Below, piece by piece: positions 36,560-45,303 of a stretch of DNA of 64,000 nucleotides. Source of the stretch: Acidithiobacillus marinus (lineage in GTDB: Bacteria; Pseudomonadota; Gammaproteobacteria; Acidithiobacillales; Acidithiobacillaceae). Below the pieces are notes generated by a model. That model was not told the DNA's origin, ran no database searches, and worked only from the letters and a program-made list of their open reading frames with translations. The stretch lies in assembly GCF_002847505.1 (NCBI RefSeq), contig NZ_MXAV01000044.1, positions 62,001 to 126,000 on the forward strand, given 5' to 3'. Made by a program: the position numbers and the translations under genes. Numbering within the stretch: the stretch's first letter is position 1; every line of letters begins with the position of its first letter.

Positions 36560-37285
36560 ATGATTGCCTTGGGCGTGAATATTGATCATGTGGCCACTTT
36601 GCGTCAGGCCCGTGGTACTCGTTATCCGGATCCTATCGAAGCTGCCTTTGTGGCTGAACGTGCCGGAGCTGACGCCATTACCGCGCATCTTCGCGAGGAT
36701 CGTCGGCATATCCAGGATCGGGACATTGAAATCCTCATCCAAACCTTGCAAACCCGACTCAATCTGGAAATGGCGGTGGAGGAGGGAGTGCTGCGCATTG
36801 CCGAACGTCTGGCGCCCAGCGATTGCTGCCTGGTCCCCGAGCGTCGCGCTGAACTGACTACGGAAGGTGGGCTGGATGTCGCCGGACAAATGCCGCGCAT
36901 CAGGGAAGCCTGCCAGCGTCTGGCTACTGCGGGTGTGCGTGTTTCCCTGTTTGTCGATCCTGATCCCTTTCAACTAGAGGCCGCTGCTGAAGCCGGTGCA
37001 CCTGTCATCGAGCTGCATACCGGCCGCTACGCGAATGCTCGTTATGCAGCCAAACGCCAGGAAGAACTGGAGCTGATCATCAGCGCTGTCAGTTTTGCCG
37101 GGAGTCTGGGCTTGCAGGTGAATGCCGGTCATGGACTGGATTACCACAATGTCCAGGCCATTGCTGCTATCCCCGGCATTCTGGAGTTGAATATTGGCCA
37201 TGCTATTGTGTCCTACGCCGTATTTTCCGGATTGGCTGCGGCCGTGACAGAAATGAAGCGCCTGATGCTTGAGGCGCGGGGATGA
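36560..37285 (+). CDS. pdxJ: Pyridoxine 5'-phosphate synthase PdxJ
   Basis: A 241-residue TIM-barrel enzyme that condenses 3-amino-2-oxopropyl phosphate with deoxyxylulose 5-phosphate to make pyridoxine 5'-phosphate. The signatures are [19 protein letters not shown] at the N-terminus, [21 protein letters not shown] and [10 protein letters not shown]. It overlaps acpS by 4 nt. Confidence 0.96.
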   Translation: MIALGVNIDHVATLRQARGTRYPDPIEAAFVAERAGADAITAHLREDRRHIQDRDIEILIQTLQTRLNLEMAVEEGVLRIAERLAPSDCCLVPERRAELTTEGGLDVAGQMPRIREACQRLATAGVRVSLFVDPDPFQLEAAAEAGAPVIELHTGRYANARYAAKRQEELELIISAVSFAGSLGLQVNAGHGLDYHNVQAIAAIPGILELNIGHAIVSYAVFSGLAAAVTEMKRLMLEARG

Positions 37286-37671
37286 TTGTGGGGGTAGGCA
37301 CGGATATTGTGGCTATAGAGCGGATGGCCCGTTTGTATGCTCGCTATGGTCGCCGTTTCGCGGAGCGAGTGCTCGGTTCTCTGGAGTGCGCCGATTTGCC
37401 AGCAGACAGTACGGCTGTTGCAGCCTTTCTGGCCCGGCGCTTTGCTGCCAAGGAAGCCACCTACAAGGCGCTGGGCAGTGGCCTGGGTGCAGGCATGCGC
37501 TGGTCGGATGTGCAGGTGACCCACGATGCTGCCGGTCGTCCCCAGCTGCTGATGGAGGGTAAATCTGCCGAGTTGCTGAGACAACGGGGCAGGGAAATGC
37601 GTACCTGGGTTTCCATCAGTGACGAGCGCCGCTATGCCACTGCTGTGGTTATTCTGGAGTCAGGAGTGTAA
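37282..37671 (+). CDS. acpS: Holo-[acyl-carrier-protein] synthase AcpS
   Basis: A 129-residue phosphopantetheinyl transferase that activates AcpP (encoded at 49317). Conserved metal/CoA motifs are [12 protein letters not shown] and [16 protein letters not shown]. Starts ATG 37282 within the pdxJ stop. It ends the era-recO-pdxJ-acpS run; ugd follows after 3 nt. Confidence 0.95.
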   Translation: MIVGVGTDIVAIERMARLYARYGRRFAERVLGSLECADLPADSTAVAAFLARRFAAKEATYKALGSGLGAGMRWSDVQVTHDAAGRPQLLMEGKSAELLRQRGREMRTWVSISDERRYATAVVILESGV

Positions 37672-37674
37672 ATC

Positions 37675-38997
37675 ATGAAAATAACGGTGGTGGGAACCGG
37701 CTATGTGGGATTGGTCACCGGTGCTTGTCTCGCCCAGGTCGGCAATCAGGTGCTTTGCGTCGATATTGATGCCGAAAAAGTTGCGCGCCTGCGCGAGGCG
37801 GAAGTGCCCATCTATGAACCGGACCTGCCGGGGATTGTTCAGGAGGGCGTCAAAAGCGGGAGGCTGCAGTTTACGACGGAAATTGCTGCTGGAGTGGCCC
37901 ACGGGGATTTTATTTTCATTGCCGTAGGCACACCTCCTGAAGAGGATGGATCGGCCGACTTGCGCCATGTGCTGGCGGTTGCCGATGAAATCGGCGCGCA
38001 TCTCCAAAATCCAGTCATCGTCATCAACAAATCGACGGTTCCCGTAGGTACGGCCCGCAAGGTCCAGGACCATATCGCGGCTGCTCTGCTCAAGCGTAAG
38101 GTAGAGATTCCCTTTGTCGTCGTTTCCAATCCCGAGTTTCTCAAGGAAGGTGCTGCCGTAGCCGACTTCATGAAACCCGACCGGATTGTGATCGGAACCA
38201 ACGATGCAGCGGCGGCAGAGAAAATGCGCGCCCTTTATGCGCCTTTCAATCGCAATCATGATCGTCTTATCGTCATGGACCCGCCCTCAGCCGAACTGAC
38301 CAAATACGCCGCCAATGTCATGCTGGCCACCAAGATTTCCCTGATGAATGAACTGGCCGGACTGGCGGAGTGCGTGGGAGCGGATATTGAACAGGTGCGG
38401 CGCGGTATAGGGGCGGATCCGCGCATTGGTTATTCCTTCATTTATCCCGGTTGTGGTTATGGCGGGTCCTGTTTTCCCAAGGATGTTCGTGCCCTCGAAT
38501 ATAGTGCCCGGCAGCATGATTTTGCGGCGCCGCTGCTGTCCGCTGTGGAAGCCGTCAATAATCGTCAGAAACAGATTCTCGAACAAAAACTGGTGGCAGT
38601 TCTGGGCGAAAATCTGGCCGGAAAAAATATTGCTGTTTGGGGATTAGCCTTCAAGCCCAATACCGATGACTTGCGTGAAGCACCCAGCCGGACATTGATG
38701 GCGGGTATCTGGAGACGCGGCGGCACTGTGCAGGCTTATGATCCGGTAGCGATGAATGAGGCCAGACGTCTGTATGGAGATCAACAGCACTTGACCTTTT
38801 GCGAAGACCCTTATGCGGCCTGCGATGGAGCGGATGCCTTGATTATTTGTACAGAATGGCAGGAATTTCGCAGCCCGGACTTCCGTAAAATGCGGCGCTT
38901 GTTACGCCAGAGCATTATTGTCGATGGCCGCAATATTTACGAACCCGCGATCATGCGTTCGGAAGGTTTCTTGTATTCTGCCATTGGACGTCCTTGA
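37675..38997 (+). CDS. ugd: UDP-glucose 6-dehydrogenase
   Basis: A 440-residue NAD-dependent enzyme oxidising UDP-glucose to UDP-glucuronate for polysaccharide or lipid A modification. The Rossmann motif is [16 protein letters not shown] at the N-terminus and the catalytic Cys is in [14 protein letters not shown] (about residue 264). The C-terminal UDP-binding domain begins near [18 protein letters not shown]. It adjoins rfaE1 with no gap, forming an LPS/exopolysaccharide precursor pair. Confidence 0.95.
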   Translation: MKITVVGTGYVGLVTGACLAQVGNQVLCVDIDAEKVARLREAEVPIYEPDLPGIVQEGVKSGRLQFTTEIAAGVAHGDFIFIAVGTPPEEDGSADLRHVLAVADEIGAHLQNPVIVINKSTVPVGTARKVQDHIAAALLKRKVEIPFVVVSNPEFLKEGAAVADFMKPDRIVIGTNDAAAAEKMRALYAPFNRNHDRLIVMDPPSAELTKYAANVMLATKISLMNELAGLAECVGADIEQVRRGIGADPRIGYSFIYPGCGYGGSCFPKDVRALEYSARQHDFAAPLLSAVEAVNNRQKQILEQKLVAVLGENLAGKNIAVWGLAFKPNTDDLREAPSRTLMAGIWRRGGTVQAYDPVAMNEARRLYGDQQHLTFCEDPYAACDGADALIICTEWQEFRSPDFRKMRRLLRQSIIVDGRNIYEPAIMRSEGFLYSAIGRP

Positions 38998-39939
38998 ATG
39001 TGCCCGTCTTTGAATAGTCTCGATCAGGCCGAGGTAGCTATCATCGGTGACGTGATGCTGGACCGTTACTGGTTCGGCAAAGTAGAGCGGATTTCTCCGG
39101 AAGCGCCTGTACCTGTCGTCCAGGTCCGGCGGGAAGAAGAACGGCCGGGTGGAGCGGCCAATGTGGCACTCAATGTGGTGTCTTTAGGGGCGAAAGCTCA
39201 TTTGCTGGCTCCAGTGGGTCAGGATGCGGCTGGCACCCAACTTTCTGTCCTACTGGAAAAGGCCGGCGTGCAGACCCGGTTGATTGCGGATGCCGCTTAT
39301 CCAACCACCGTCAAACTGCGGGTCATCGGCCATCAGCAACAGTTGTTGCGCATGGATTTCGAATCTCAGCCCAGTCCCGAGCATGCTGCCATGATGCGCG
39401 CCGAGGCCCAGACCATATTGACGAATGCCGGAGCCTTGCTGCTCTCTGATTACGGGAAGGGTGCCTTGCGTGATGTGGAAATCCTCATTGCCGCAGGGCG
39501 GGCAGCAGATCTGCCGGTGTTGATTGATCCCAAGGGGCGGGATTATGGACCCTATACCGGAGCCACCATCATCACTCCCAATTTGAGCGAATTTCAGGCG
39601 GTGGCAGGGACCTGGAGCAATGAGACGGCATTTTTGTCCTTGGGAAAGGAATGGCGGCAAAAATTGCAGTTGGAAGCCCTATTGGTGACCCGGGGAGAAG
39701 AAGGGATGACCCTTTTTACTGAAAATGCCATCCACCATCACCCCGCCCAGGCGCGTGAGGTGTTTGATGTGACCGGCGCCGGTGATACGGTCATTGCTAC
39801 CCTGGCGACGGCTCTGGCAGCGGGTTGGCCCATGGACCAAGCTGTAGAGCTGGCTAATCGCGCAGCGGGCATCGTGGTGGGTAAACTGGGCGCTGCGGTG
39901 GTCAGTCCTGAGGAACTCAGCACAGCGAGTGCGGGATGA
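38998..39939 (+). CDS. rfaE1: D-glycero-beta-D-manno-heptose-7-phosphate kinase
   Basis: A 313-residue PfkB/ribokinase-type sugar kinase equivalent to the N-terminal half of HldE. It phosphorylates heptose 7-phosphate at C1 on the way to ADP-heptose for LPS inner core. Motifs include GDVMLDRYWFGKVERIS, RPGGAANVALNV and the catalytic DVTGAGDTVIATLA. The cytidylyltransferase-like half is missing, so the adenylyltransferase (rfaE2/hldC) must be separate. ATG 38998 follows the ugd stop directly; its own stop overlaps ttcA by 4 nt. Confidence 0.92.
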   Translation: MCPSLNSLDQAEVAIIGDVMLDRYWFGKVERISPEAPVPVVQVRREEERPGGAANVALNVVSLGAKAHLLAPVGQDAAGTQLSVLLEKAGVQTRLIADAAYPTTVKLRVIGHQQQLLRMDFESQPSPEHAAMMRAEAQTILTNAGALLLSDYGKGALRDVEILIAAGRAADLPVLIDPKGRDYGPYTGATIITPNLSEFQAVAGTWSNETAFLSLGKEWRQKLQLEALLVTRGEEGMTLFTENAIHHHPAQAREVFDVTGAGDTVIATLATALAAGWPMDQAVELANRAAGIVVGKLGAAVVSPEELSTASAG

Positions 39940-40721
39940 ACCCGGCTTTGCAACCTGTGGTGGCACCGCGCCTGCCCGTACCCAAACTCCTGCAGCGGCG
40001 GATTGGCCGGGCCGTAGCGGATTTTCGCATGATCCAGCCCGGCGACCGTATTTTGCTGGCTTTGTCCGGAGGCAAGGATTCCCTGACTTTGCTGCATATG
40101 TTGCGGGCCATGCAGCGCCAATTTTCGGTGCCCTTCGAATTGGGAGTAGCGACGGTGGATCCCATGAGTCCGGATTATGATCCCCAAGTGCTGGTTCCCT
40201 ATATGGCGTCTTTGGAAATCCCCTATTTTCTTGAACGTCAGGATATTTATGAACGGGCCAAAAAACATCTGCTACGTCCGTCCTATTGCAGTTTTTGTGC
40301 GCGGATGCGACGGGGGGTGCTGTATCGCTGCGCCCGCCGCGAGGGCTACAATGTGCTGGCGCTGGGGCAACACCTCGATGATTTTGCCGAGAGTTTCTTC
40401 ATGTCCATGTTTTACAATGGAGAAATGCGGACCATGAAAGCCCATTATCGGGTACGTGAAGGGGATTTACGGGTGATTCGCCCCTTGGTGTATTGCCGCG
40501 AACGGCAGATGCGCCAGCACGCCGAAGAACAGCAGCTTCCGGTGATTTATGAAAACTGCCCTGCCTGTTTTGGTAAACCCACGGAGCGCCAGCATATGAA
40601 AGAATTGCTGGCCCAACAGGAAATCCGTGATCCGCGTTTGTTCAAGCAGTTGCAGCGGGCCATGTTGCCGTTAATGCGCAAGGGCTTGGAAGATTTGAAT
40701 TTTGAGGATGACCATGACTGA
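39936..40721 (+). CDS. ttcA: tRNA 2-thiocytidine(32) synthetase TtcA
   Basis: A 261-residue PP-loop ATPase that thiolates cytidine 32 in the tRNA anticodon loop using an Fe-S cluster. The PP-loop is LALSGGKDSLTLLHML. The cysteine pair is YCSFCARMRRG, with the third Cys likely in ENCPACFGKP. Its start overlaps rfaE1 (ATGA) and its end overlaps hslO by 8 nt. Confidence 0.93.
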   Translation: MNPALQPVVAPRLPVPKLLQRRIGRAVADFRMIQPGDRILLALSGGKDSLTLLHMLRAMQRQFSVPFELGVATVDPMSPDYDPQVLVPYMASLEIPYFLERQDIYERAKKHLLRPSYCSFCARMRRGVLYRCARREGYNVLALGQHLDDFAESFFMSMFYNGEMRTMKAHYRVREGDLRVIRPLVYCRERQMRQHAEEQQLPVIYENCPACFGKPTERQHMKELLAQQEIRDPRLFKQLQRAMLPLMRKGLEDLNFEDDHD

Positions 40722-41556
40722 TTTTTCGCAGAGCTTTTATTGGGAAACCCTGCCTTTGCGGGGCGCGCGCTGCCGTCTGGATGCCATCTATGCGCGGGTA
40801 TTGCGGGATTTTCAGGGCCAGGCCGAAGTCGCCCAGTTGCTGGGTGAAGTCCTGGTTGGGCTGGCCTTACTGGCCACTACCCAGAAAAATTATGAACGCT
40901 TGATTATTCAGGCGCAGAGCAAGGGCCCATTGAAACTGCTGGTGGCGGAAATGACCGCTGCGGGCGGGATGCGCGCTTATGGAAGCTGGGAAGAGGGCGT
41001 ATCGGTCGATTTATCGCAATTACCCGATGCCCTGTTGGCCATTACGATCGATATGGGCATGGATCGGGACCGCTATCAGGGTTTAGTCGAGCTCCGCGAC
41101 AGTCTGACCCTGTCTCTGAATGCCTATTTTGCCGAATCGGTACAGTCACCTGCCTACTTCCGGCTCGTAGCAGACCCTTCGCTACAGCAGGCCGGGGGAT
41201 ACTTTCTGCAACGCCTGCCCGGCGTACTGGCGGAGGAAGATTGGGAATTGGCCACGCAATTTATCGCTGTTGGTTCAGATCAGTCTTTGCTGAAAGCGCA
41301 TCCTCAGCAGTTCCTGCCGGAAATTTTTCCTGATTCCGCTGTGCGTTTGCATGAGCCCCAGGCGCTGAGTTTTGCCTGTTCCTGTTCCCGGGAAAAGGTA
41401 GAACGCATGCTGATTTCCCTGGGATCCGCAGAAGCCGAAGACACCCTGCGCAGTGAGGGGGCCATTGTGGTCACCTGCGAATATTGTCAGGAAGTCTATC
41501 GCTTTGATGAAGCGGATGTGGCGCTGCTCTTTGCCCCGGAACATGCTTTGCATTGA
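40714..41556 (+). CDS. hslO: Redox-regulated chaperone Hsp33
   Basis: A 280-residue holdase chaperone activated by oxidative unfolding. The C-terminal zinc centre cysteines are present as CSCSREKVE and VTCEYCQEVY (CxC...CxxC). I used ATG 40714 because GAGG (40704-40707) lies 6 nt upstream; ATG 40708 and TTG 40702 are in frame but too close to it. Typical substrates are oxidatively unfolded cytoplasmic proteins. Confidence 0.94.
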   Translation: MTDFSQSFYWETLPLRGARCRLDAIYARVLRDFQGQAEVAQLLGEVLVGLALLATTQKNYERLIIQAQSKGPLKLLVAEMTAAGGMRAYGSWEEGVSVDLSQLPDALLAITIDMGMDRDRYQGLVELRDSLTLSLNAYFAESVQSPAYFRLVADPSLQQAGGYFLQRLPGVLAEEDWELATQFIAVGSDQSLLKAHPQQFLPEIFPDSAVRLHEPQALSFACSCSREKVERMLISLGSAEAEDTLRSEGAIVVTCEYCQEVYRFDEADVALLFAPEHALH

Positions 41557-41680
41557 TTTTGCAGTGGATCAAAAGCGCTGTGGCGTGGATACGGCTTCTA
41601 GGCTATTATACCGACTTGGGTCGACGATTGCTCAGGTTCAGCAACTTTTTTGGGACTGAATAGTCTAACCGTCAGTAAAA

Positions 41681-42044
41681 GGGGGCGACCGGCTTCGACG
41701 CAGGTCGCGAAGCCTTCGGTGCATGCAGAGCTGCGGTTTGCTCTTAAAACTGGTCGCAGATTCATAATTGCCAACGACAGCAATTACGCCCTCGCTGCTT
41801 AATCAGTGAGCCCTCTGCCCGGATTTGTCCGTGGATCCGGAGCCGAAAGGCGCGCGGAGGGTCATGAAACACGGGATCGGGTCTGTTCTAGTCTGTGGAG
41901 CTGATCCTAAATAAAAGCAGAATCGCCGTAGCATCATCCTGTTTGTCGGAGGGTGGCGCGGTTAAAGCCAATAGACAAACTACGCATGTAGATCCGGTGG
42001 TCTAGGTCTTGCGGACGCGGGTTCAATTCCCGCCGCCTCCACCA
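41681..42044 (+). ncRNA. ssrA: tmRNA (transfer-messenger RNA, one-piece)
   Basis: A 364-nt tmRNA. The 5' end GGGGGCGACCGGCTTCGACG and 3' end CCGCCTCCACCA form the tRNA-like acceptor arm with an alanine-type G3:U wobble and encoded CCA; the T arm has GGTTCAATTCC. The tag reading frame spans 41770-41802: resume codon GCC (Ala), then Asn-Asp-Ser-Asn-Tyr-Ala-Leu-Ala-Ala and TAA. It rescues stalled ribosomes with SmpB. The gene lies just before a toxin-antitoxin/IS patch, a common insertion site for islands. Confidence 0.96.
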
Positions 42045-42050
42045 TATACA

Positions 42051-42080
42051 AGGGTTCGGATAGTCTCCGGGCCCTTTTTC
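42051..42080 (+). terminator. Intrinsic terminator of tmRNA
   Basis: AGGGTTCGGA (42051-42060) pairs with TCCGGGCCCT (42066-42075) through eight Watson-Crick and two G-T pairs around a 5-nt loop, followed by TTTTC. Confidence 0.82.
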
Positions 42081-42350
42081 TTGCCTGAAATCCCCGCGCC
42101 GTGCGGGGGTGCGGCTACCTGAGCTGTGGGTGGTCATCAGCCGAAACGCCCGAAATTGATCACTTTCTCGGCCAGAGCCGTCTCTATCCTCTGTTTGGCC
42201 TGCGGGCAGGCGCAGATGAGTCTATATAAATCAACAAGTTACGTGTTCCTGTTCACCGTCAACCAAGGCCGGCAGTCACCAATACAACTAGACGATGTGC
42301 GTCACTTGTACTAACATGACAACAGTTGATCTAACAAAAGAGGTGCTGCC
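42081..42350. other. Intergenic stretch with a possible coding remnant before tacA
   Basis: No intact gene. On the minus strand, 42238-42137 reads 33 codons ending in TGA (LYRLICACPQAKQRIET, then ALAEKVINFGRFG) with no start; it looks like the tail of a decayed gene, family unknown. The last 60 nt hold the tacA promoter region, with an imperfect TTGT/ACAA repeat around 42307-42322 that could be an operator. AAGAGG lies before ATG 42351. Confidence 0.35.
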
Positions 42351-42644
42351 ATGACTGCTGTTGCATCGTCGCCTTCCGCCCGCTCTGCCCGACTTGGGTT
42401 GCGTGCCACCTCCGAACAGGAGGCAGTGCTGCGTCGTGCCGCTGAGGTAGCCCACAAGTCGTTGACCGACTTTATCCTCGACAGCGCGTGCCTGGCCGCC
42501 GAGCAGACGCTGTTGGACCAACGATTGTTCATGGTCTCGGGCAGCCAGTATCAGGCCCTGATGGATCTGCTGGATCGCCCCGAACAGGCCAACGAGGGGT
42601 TGCGTGACCTGTTCGCTCGTAAGGCGCCTTGGTACGCGAAGTGA
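42351..42644 (+). CDS. tacA: TacA-type antitoxin (DUF1778)
   Basis: A 97-residue antitoxin. The N-terminal ribbon-helix-helix DNA-binding domain (ARLGLRATSEQEAVLRRAAE, KSLTDFILDSACLAAEQ) is followed by the toxin-neutralising tail (LMDLLDRPEQANEGLRDLF). It normally represses its own operon with the cognate GNAT toxin, whose start overlaps this stop by 4 nt (GTGA). It lies 307 bp after tmRNA in the accessory patch. Confidence 0.92.
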   Translation: MTAVASSPSARSARLGLRATSEQEAVLRRAAEVAHKSLTDFILDSACLAAEQTLLDQRLFMVSGSQYQALMDLLDRPEQANEGLRDLFARKAPWYAK

Positions 42645-43141
42645 CGTTGCGCGCCCTGGAGCCTCTGGCCGCGCCGCATCTGCTAGAGGGTTTTGATTGC
42701 GGCAAGCCCGCGCTGAATGACTGGCTGTTGCGCCACGCCCGCCAGGCGCAGGGTAGTGGCTCGGCCAAGACCTTTGTCGTTGCCGAGGAGGATGGCCGCG
42801 TGGCGGGCTACTTCAGCCTGACCGTGGGGCAGGTCGACACGCTGGAAGCGCCGGAGCGCATTCGCAAAGGGGTGGGGCAATACCCGTTGCCGGTGGTGAT
42901 TCTGGCGAGGCTCGCTGTCTCGGTGGTGGACCAGGGGCGAGGGATAGGCTTTGGCCTGCTGCAGGACGCGATTCGTCGCACGATGCTAATTGCCGAGCAG
43001 GCCGGAATCCGTGCCATGCTGACCCATCCCATCGATGAAGAAGCGGCGAGGTTCTACACCAGATTCGGGTTCATTGCATCGCCGCTGCGCGAACAGCAAC
43101 TTCTTTTGCTGCTCAAGGATGCAAGGAAGGTCGTCCAATGA
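42641..43141 (+). CDS. tacT: TacT-type GNAT acetyltransferase toxin
   Basis: A 166-residue GNAT protein of the TacT class, which acetylates aminoacyl-tRNA to block translation. Seen: FDCGKPALNDWLLRHARQAQ, TFVVAEEDGRVAGYFSL, the acetyl-CoA motif DQGRGIGFGLLQDAI and FYTRFGFIASPL. GTG 42641 overlaps the antitoxin stop; TTG 42629 is an in-frame alternative. The fold appears complete, so the toxin is probably active and held by TacA. Confidence 0.91.
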   Translation: MTLRALEPLAAPHLLEGFDCGKPALNDWLLRHARQAQGSGSAKTFVVAEEDGRVAGYFSLTVGQVDTLEAPERIRKGVGQYPLPVVILARLAVSVVDQGRGIGFGLLQDAIRRTMLIAEQAGIRAMLTHPIDEEAARFYTRFGFIASPLREQQLLLLLKDARKVVQ

Positions 43142-43189
43142 CGCAATCGACTGAGTTGACCAGCACGAGATGGCGGCTCCTGCGCGTGA

Positions 43190-43435
43190 GTCCATAGAGC
43201 GGGCGTTTGTCGACTGGTCGGGACGCCGGGAGCGGCCGACTGCGCGGGTTCAGCCGCTGCTCTACCTCCATGACCGTCAGCCCTCCGCCAGAGGCCCGCC
43301 GATCTGAGCTTCCGTCGCCCGTTGCAGATACTTGCCCACGGACCCCTTGGACAGCCCGCAGGCCCGGGCTATTTGCCGCTGGCTACAGCCGGCGGCATGT
43401 AATCGCAGGATCTTGATAATCGTTTTCATGGTCAT
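43190..43435 (-). pseudogene. Truncated IS21-family transposase gene istA (N-terminal fragment, frameshifted)
   Basis: On the minus strand, ATG 43435 opens 52 codons (MTMKTIIKILRLHAAGCSQR, then QIARACGLSKGSVGKYLQRA) encoding the helix-turn-helix start of an IS21 IstA transposase, stopping at TGA 43277-43279. A one-base shift restores LTVMEVEQRLNPRSRPLP, as expected for the next IstA segment, so a frameshift occurred near the stop. The rest of istA and all of istB are absent. The boundary near 43190 is approximate. Inverted copies of IS-end repeats lie just upstream. Confidence 0.72.
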
Positions 43436-43540
43436 CCTCGGTGTGGGCATGCTGGATCTCCTCTAAAAAAGACCCAGAATGCCGCTCAAGCCAATGAATG
43501 ACCAATATGTTTTTTACTCTACAGACGAATTTCCGTAAGC

Positions 43541-43653
43541 CATTCTGGCATCGTGGGCACCGATTCTGGAAAATCGCGCAAACTGGCCCACGATCCGCCA
43601 GAATCACTGCCCACCATCGCCCAGAATCACCGCCCACGATGGGCCAGAATACG
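43541..43653. repeat. IS21-type terminal repeat cluster
   Basis: Three 23-bp direct repeats are adjacent at 43585-43607, 43608-43630 and 43631-43653, with consensus GCCCACSATNNGCCAGAATC. Inverted copies of the same unit occupy 43541-43569 (ATTCTGG...GTGGGC...ATTCTGG). Multiple short repeats at the transposase-proximal end are typical of IS21 elements, where IstA binds. The outer tip may be near 43706, where the minus strand reads TGTCCTGACA; only 10 nt then separate it from the mscS stop. Confidence 0.7.
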
Positions 43654-43715
43654 CAGTCTGATCACGCCGGTTCCCGCGATTGCCATTTCGGGAAATTGTC
43701 AGGACACCTCAGATC

Positions 43716-44567
43716 TCAGCCAGCGTGAGGGTGTTGATCTATCGAGGAGATGGCCAACGATTGTCGGGAAGCCAGGCGGATTTCCTGTTCGTCCAGAGCA
43801 ATACGAATATTTTCCAGAAGCGTGCAGCGCGTTGCCCAGAAATCGCTGGCCTGCACCCAGGGCCGGGCAAATATTTGCACACCCGTATCCGTCAGCTCCA
43901 AGACTCCGACACTGAGAGCTGGATCGGTCAGGACGCGCTCTTCCTTTTGCAGAAGCGCGGTGACGAGCTCCAGGGTTCGCCGCAGATCGGCATCCAGGGC
44001 AATGCTGAAAACCAGATCAATTCGACGCTGCTCCAGTACCGAATAGTTGGTGATCACTCCACTAATAACCTTGCCATTGGGAACGGCAAGCAGACGGTTA
44101 TCAGCACTGCGCAATCGGGTCTGAAAGAGATGCACCCGCTCAACCGTCCCGCTGACGCCAGCCACCTCCACGAAATCGTCCACCTTGTATGGACGAATGA
44201 TCAACAAGAGTACCCCTGCGGCAAAATCCGCCAGCGATTTTTGCAGAGCCAGACCAACCGCCAGACCAGCCGCGCCCAACATGGCCAGCAAGGAGGTAGT
44301 TTGCACCCCCAGCTGGCCCAGTGCGGCAATGAGCACGACCAGATAAAGCCCTATCTTGATGATGGACTCCAAAAAACGTGCCACGGTCAGATCATGATGC
44401 ACCCGTTCCAGCGCCCGTGCGGCAAAGCGGCCAATGCGCCGCGCCACCCAGAAACCCACGATCAGAATCAGCAGAGCTGCCAGCACGTGCAGTCCCCATG
44501 ACCACAACTGTTTTTGTACAACAGCCAGGGAAGCAGCCGAAAAATGAGATTGTAGATCTGACATCAA
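43716..44567 (-). CDS. mscS: Small-conductance mechanosensitive channel MscS
   Basis: A 283-residue MscS channel. It has three N-terminal membrane helices, the third being the pore helix with the Gly/Ala pattern (LGAAGLAVGLALQKSLADFA). The cytoplasmic beta domain follows (IIRPYKVDDFVEVAGVSGTV, VPNGKVISGVITNYS). It opens under osmotic down-shock. The decayed IS21 end lies directly beyond its stop, so the last residues (SSIDQHPHAG) may have been altered by that insertion. It diverges from yceD. Confidence 0.93.
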   Translation of the reverse strand: MMSDLQSHFSAASLAVVQKQLWSWGLHVLAALLILIVGFWVARRIGRFAARALERVHHDLTVARFLESIIKIGLYLVVLIAALGQLGVQTTSLLAMLGAAGLAVGLALQKSLADFAAGVLLLIIRPYKVDDFVEVAGVSGTVERVHLFQTRLRSADNRLLAVPNGKVISGVITNYSVLEQRRIDLVFSIALDADLRRTLELVTALLQKEERVLTDPALSVGVLELTDTGVQIFARPWVQASDFWATRCTLLENIRIALDEQEIRLASRQSLAISSIDQHPHAG

Positions 44568-44761
44568 ATAGCTCCCGGTAAATGAAATATCTGTAGCCTA
44601 TGGCCCAGAGCCCCGCCTGGCAAGACGGATTGAATGGTTGCAGAATGAACTTAAAGTATGTTGCGAATCCACAGCGCCGGGCGCTTTGCTATCGAGAATA
44701 CTGAGCGCATGAGCACCTGCACGATCGATGCCTTGACGGCATTCCTGACAATGTTTCTTTT

Positions 44762-44790
44762 TTGCGCGAATATTCGTCATGAAATACTTT
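44762..44790 (+). promoter_or_regulatory. Possible promoter of the yceD-rpmF-fab operon
   Basis: TTGCGC (44762-44767), a 17-nt spacer and TACTTT (44785-44790) stand 36 nt before the yceD ATG. The 258-bp gap between mscS and yceD shows no convincing gene. Assigned by eye only. Confidence 0.4.
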
Positions 44791-44825
44791 ACTTAACCCC
44801 CAGTCATCGCTAACATGCCGCGCTT

Positions 44826-45287
44826 ATGTTTTCCGCAAAAGCTCATAGCCTGCATATTGCCAAGGTGGCTGAAGTGGGGGATACCCTCGCTGGTGCTGTG
44901 GACCTTGTGCTTTGGACGCGCTTGGCGGCGGCCCTGAACCGGCTGGATGCCGTCCATGCGCATTTGGAGCTGCGCCGGACTGGCTCGGTGGTACAGGCAG
45001 AGGGCGTGCTGGAAGTGGAGGGCGAAATTCGCTGTGAGCGATGTCTGGGAAGTATGCCCCTGGCTTTGCAAGTCCCTGTACGTAGCGGTCTGGCAGAGTC
45101 TGAAGCGGCGGTTGTTGCCCTGAATCCGGATCTGGATGTGGTTTTGACCGAGAAGGGAGCAGTGGCACTACAGACCTGGTTGGAAGATGAAGTGTTGCTG
45201 GCCTTGCCGATGGTTCCGCGCTGTACGGAATGGCAATCCGGTATTTGTCCGGTATCCGGACTGGAAGCATTTGTTACTGTTCATTAA
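44826..45287 (+). CDS. yceD: YceD/DUF177 23S rRNA accumulation protein
   Basis: A 153-residue DUF177 protein with the characteristic Cys motif CERCLGSMPLALQVPV near residue 78. Bacterial YceD is linked to 23S rRNA accumulation and is almost always encoded just before rpmF, as here (16 nt gap). It heads the plsX-fab operon. Confidence 0.92.
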   Translation: MFSAKAHSLHIAKVAEVGDTLAGAVDLVLWTRLAAALNRLDAVHAHLELRRTGSVVQAEGVLEVEGEIRCERCLGSMPLALQVPVRSGLAESEAAVVALNPDLDVVLTEKGAVALQTWLEDEVLLALPMVPRCTEWQSGICPVSGLEAFVTVH

Positions 45288-45303
45288 TTGGAGAAAGTGA
45301 GAC

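Noticed and set aside
41604-41609. TATTAT as the tmRNA -10 element
   Set aside because: It lies about 70 nt before the mature 5' end and has no matching -35; cannot be assigned with confidence.
43585-43653. CRISPR-like array
   Set aside because: The 23-bp units are directly adjacent with no spacers and diverge slightly; they fit IS21 terminal repeats.
43498-43915. Plus-strand frames crossing the IS-end repeats and the mscS 3' end
   Set aside because: They arise from the repeat sequence and from the strand opposite mscS, a clear MscS gene.
44598-44780. 60-codon minus-strand frame between mscS and yceD (MTNIRAKKKHCQECRQGIDR...)
   Set aside because: No ribosome-binding site, no family resemblance, and it lies over the likely yceD promoter region.
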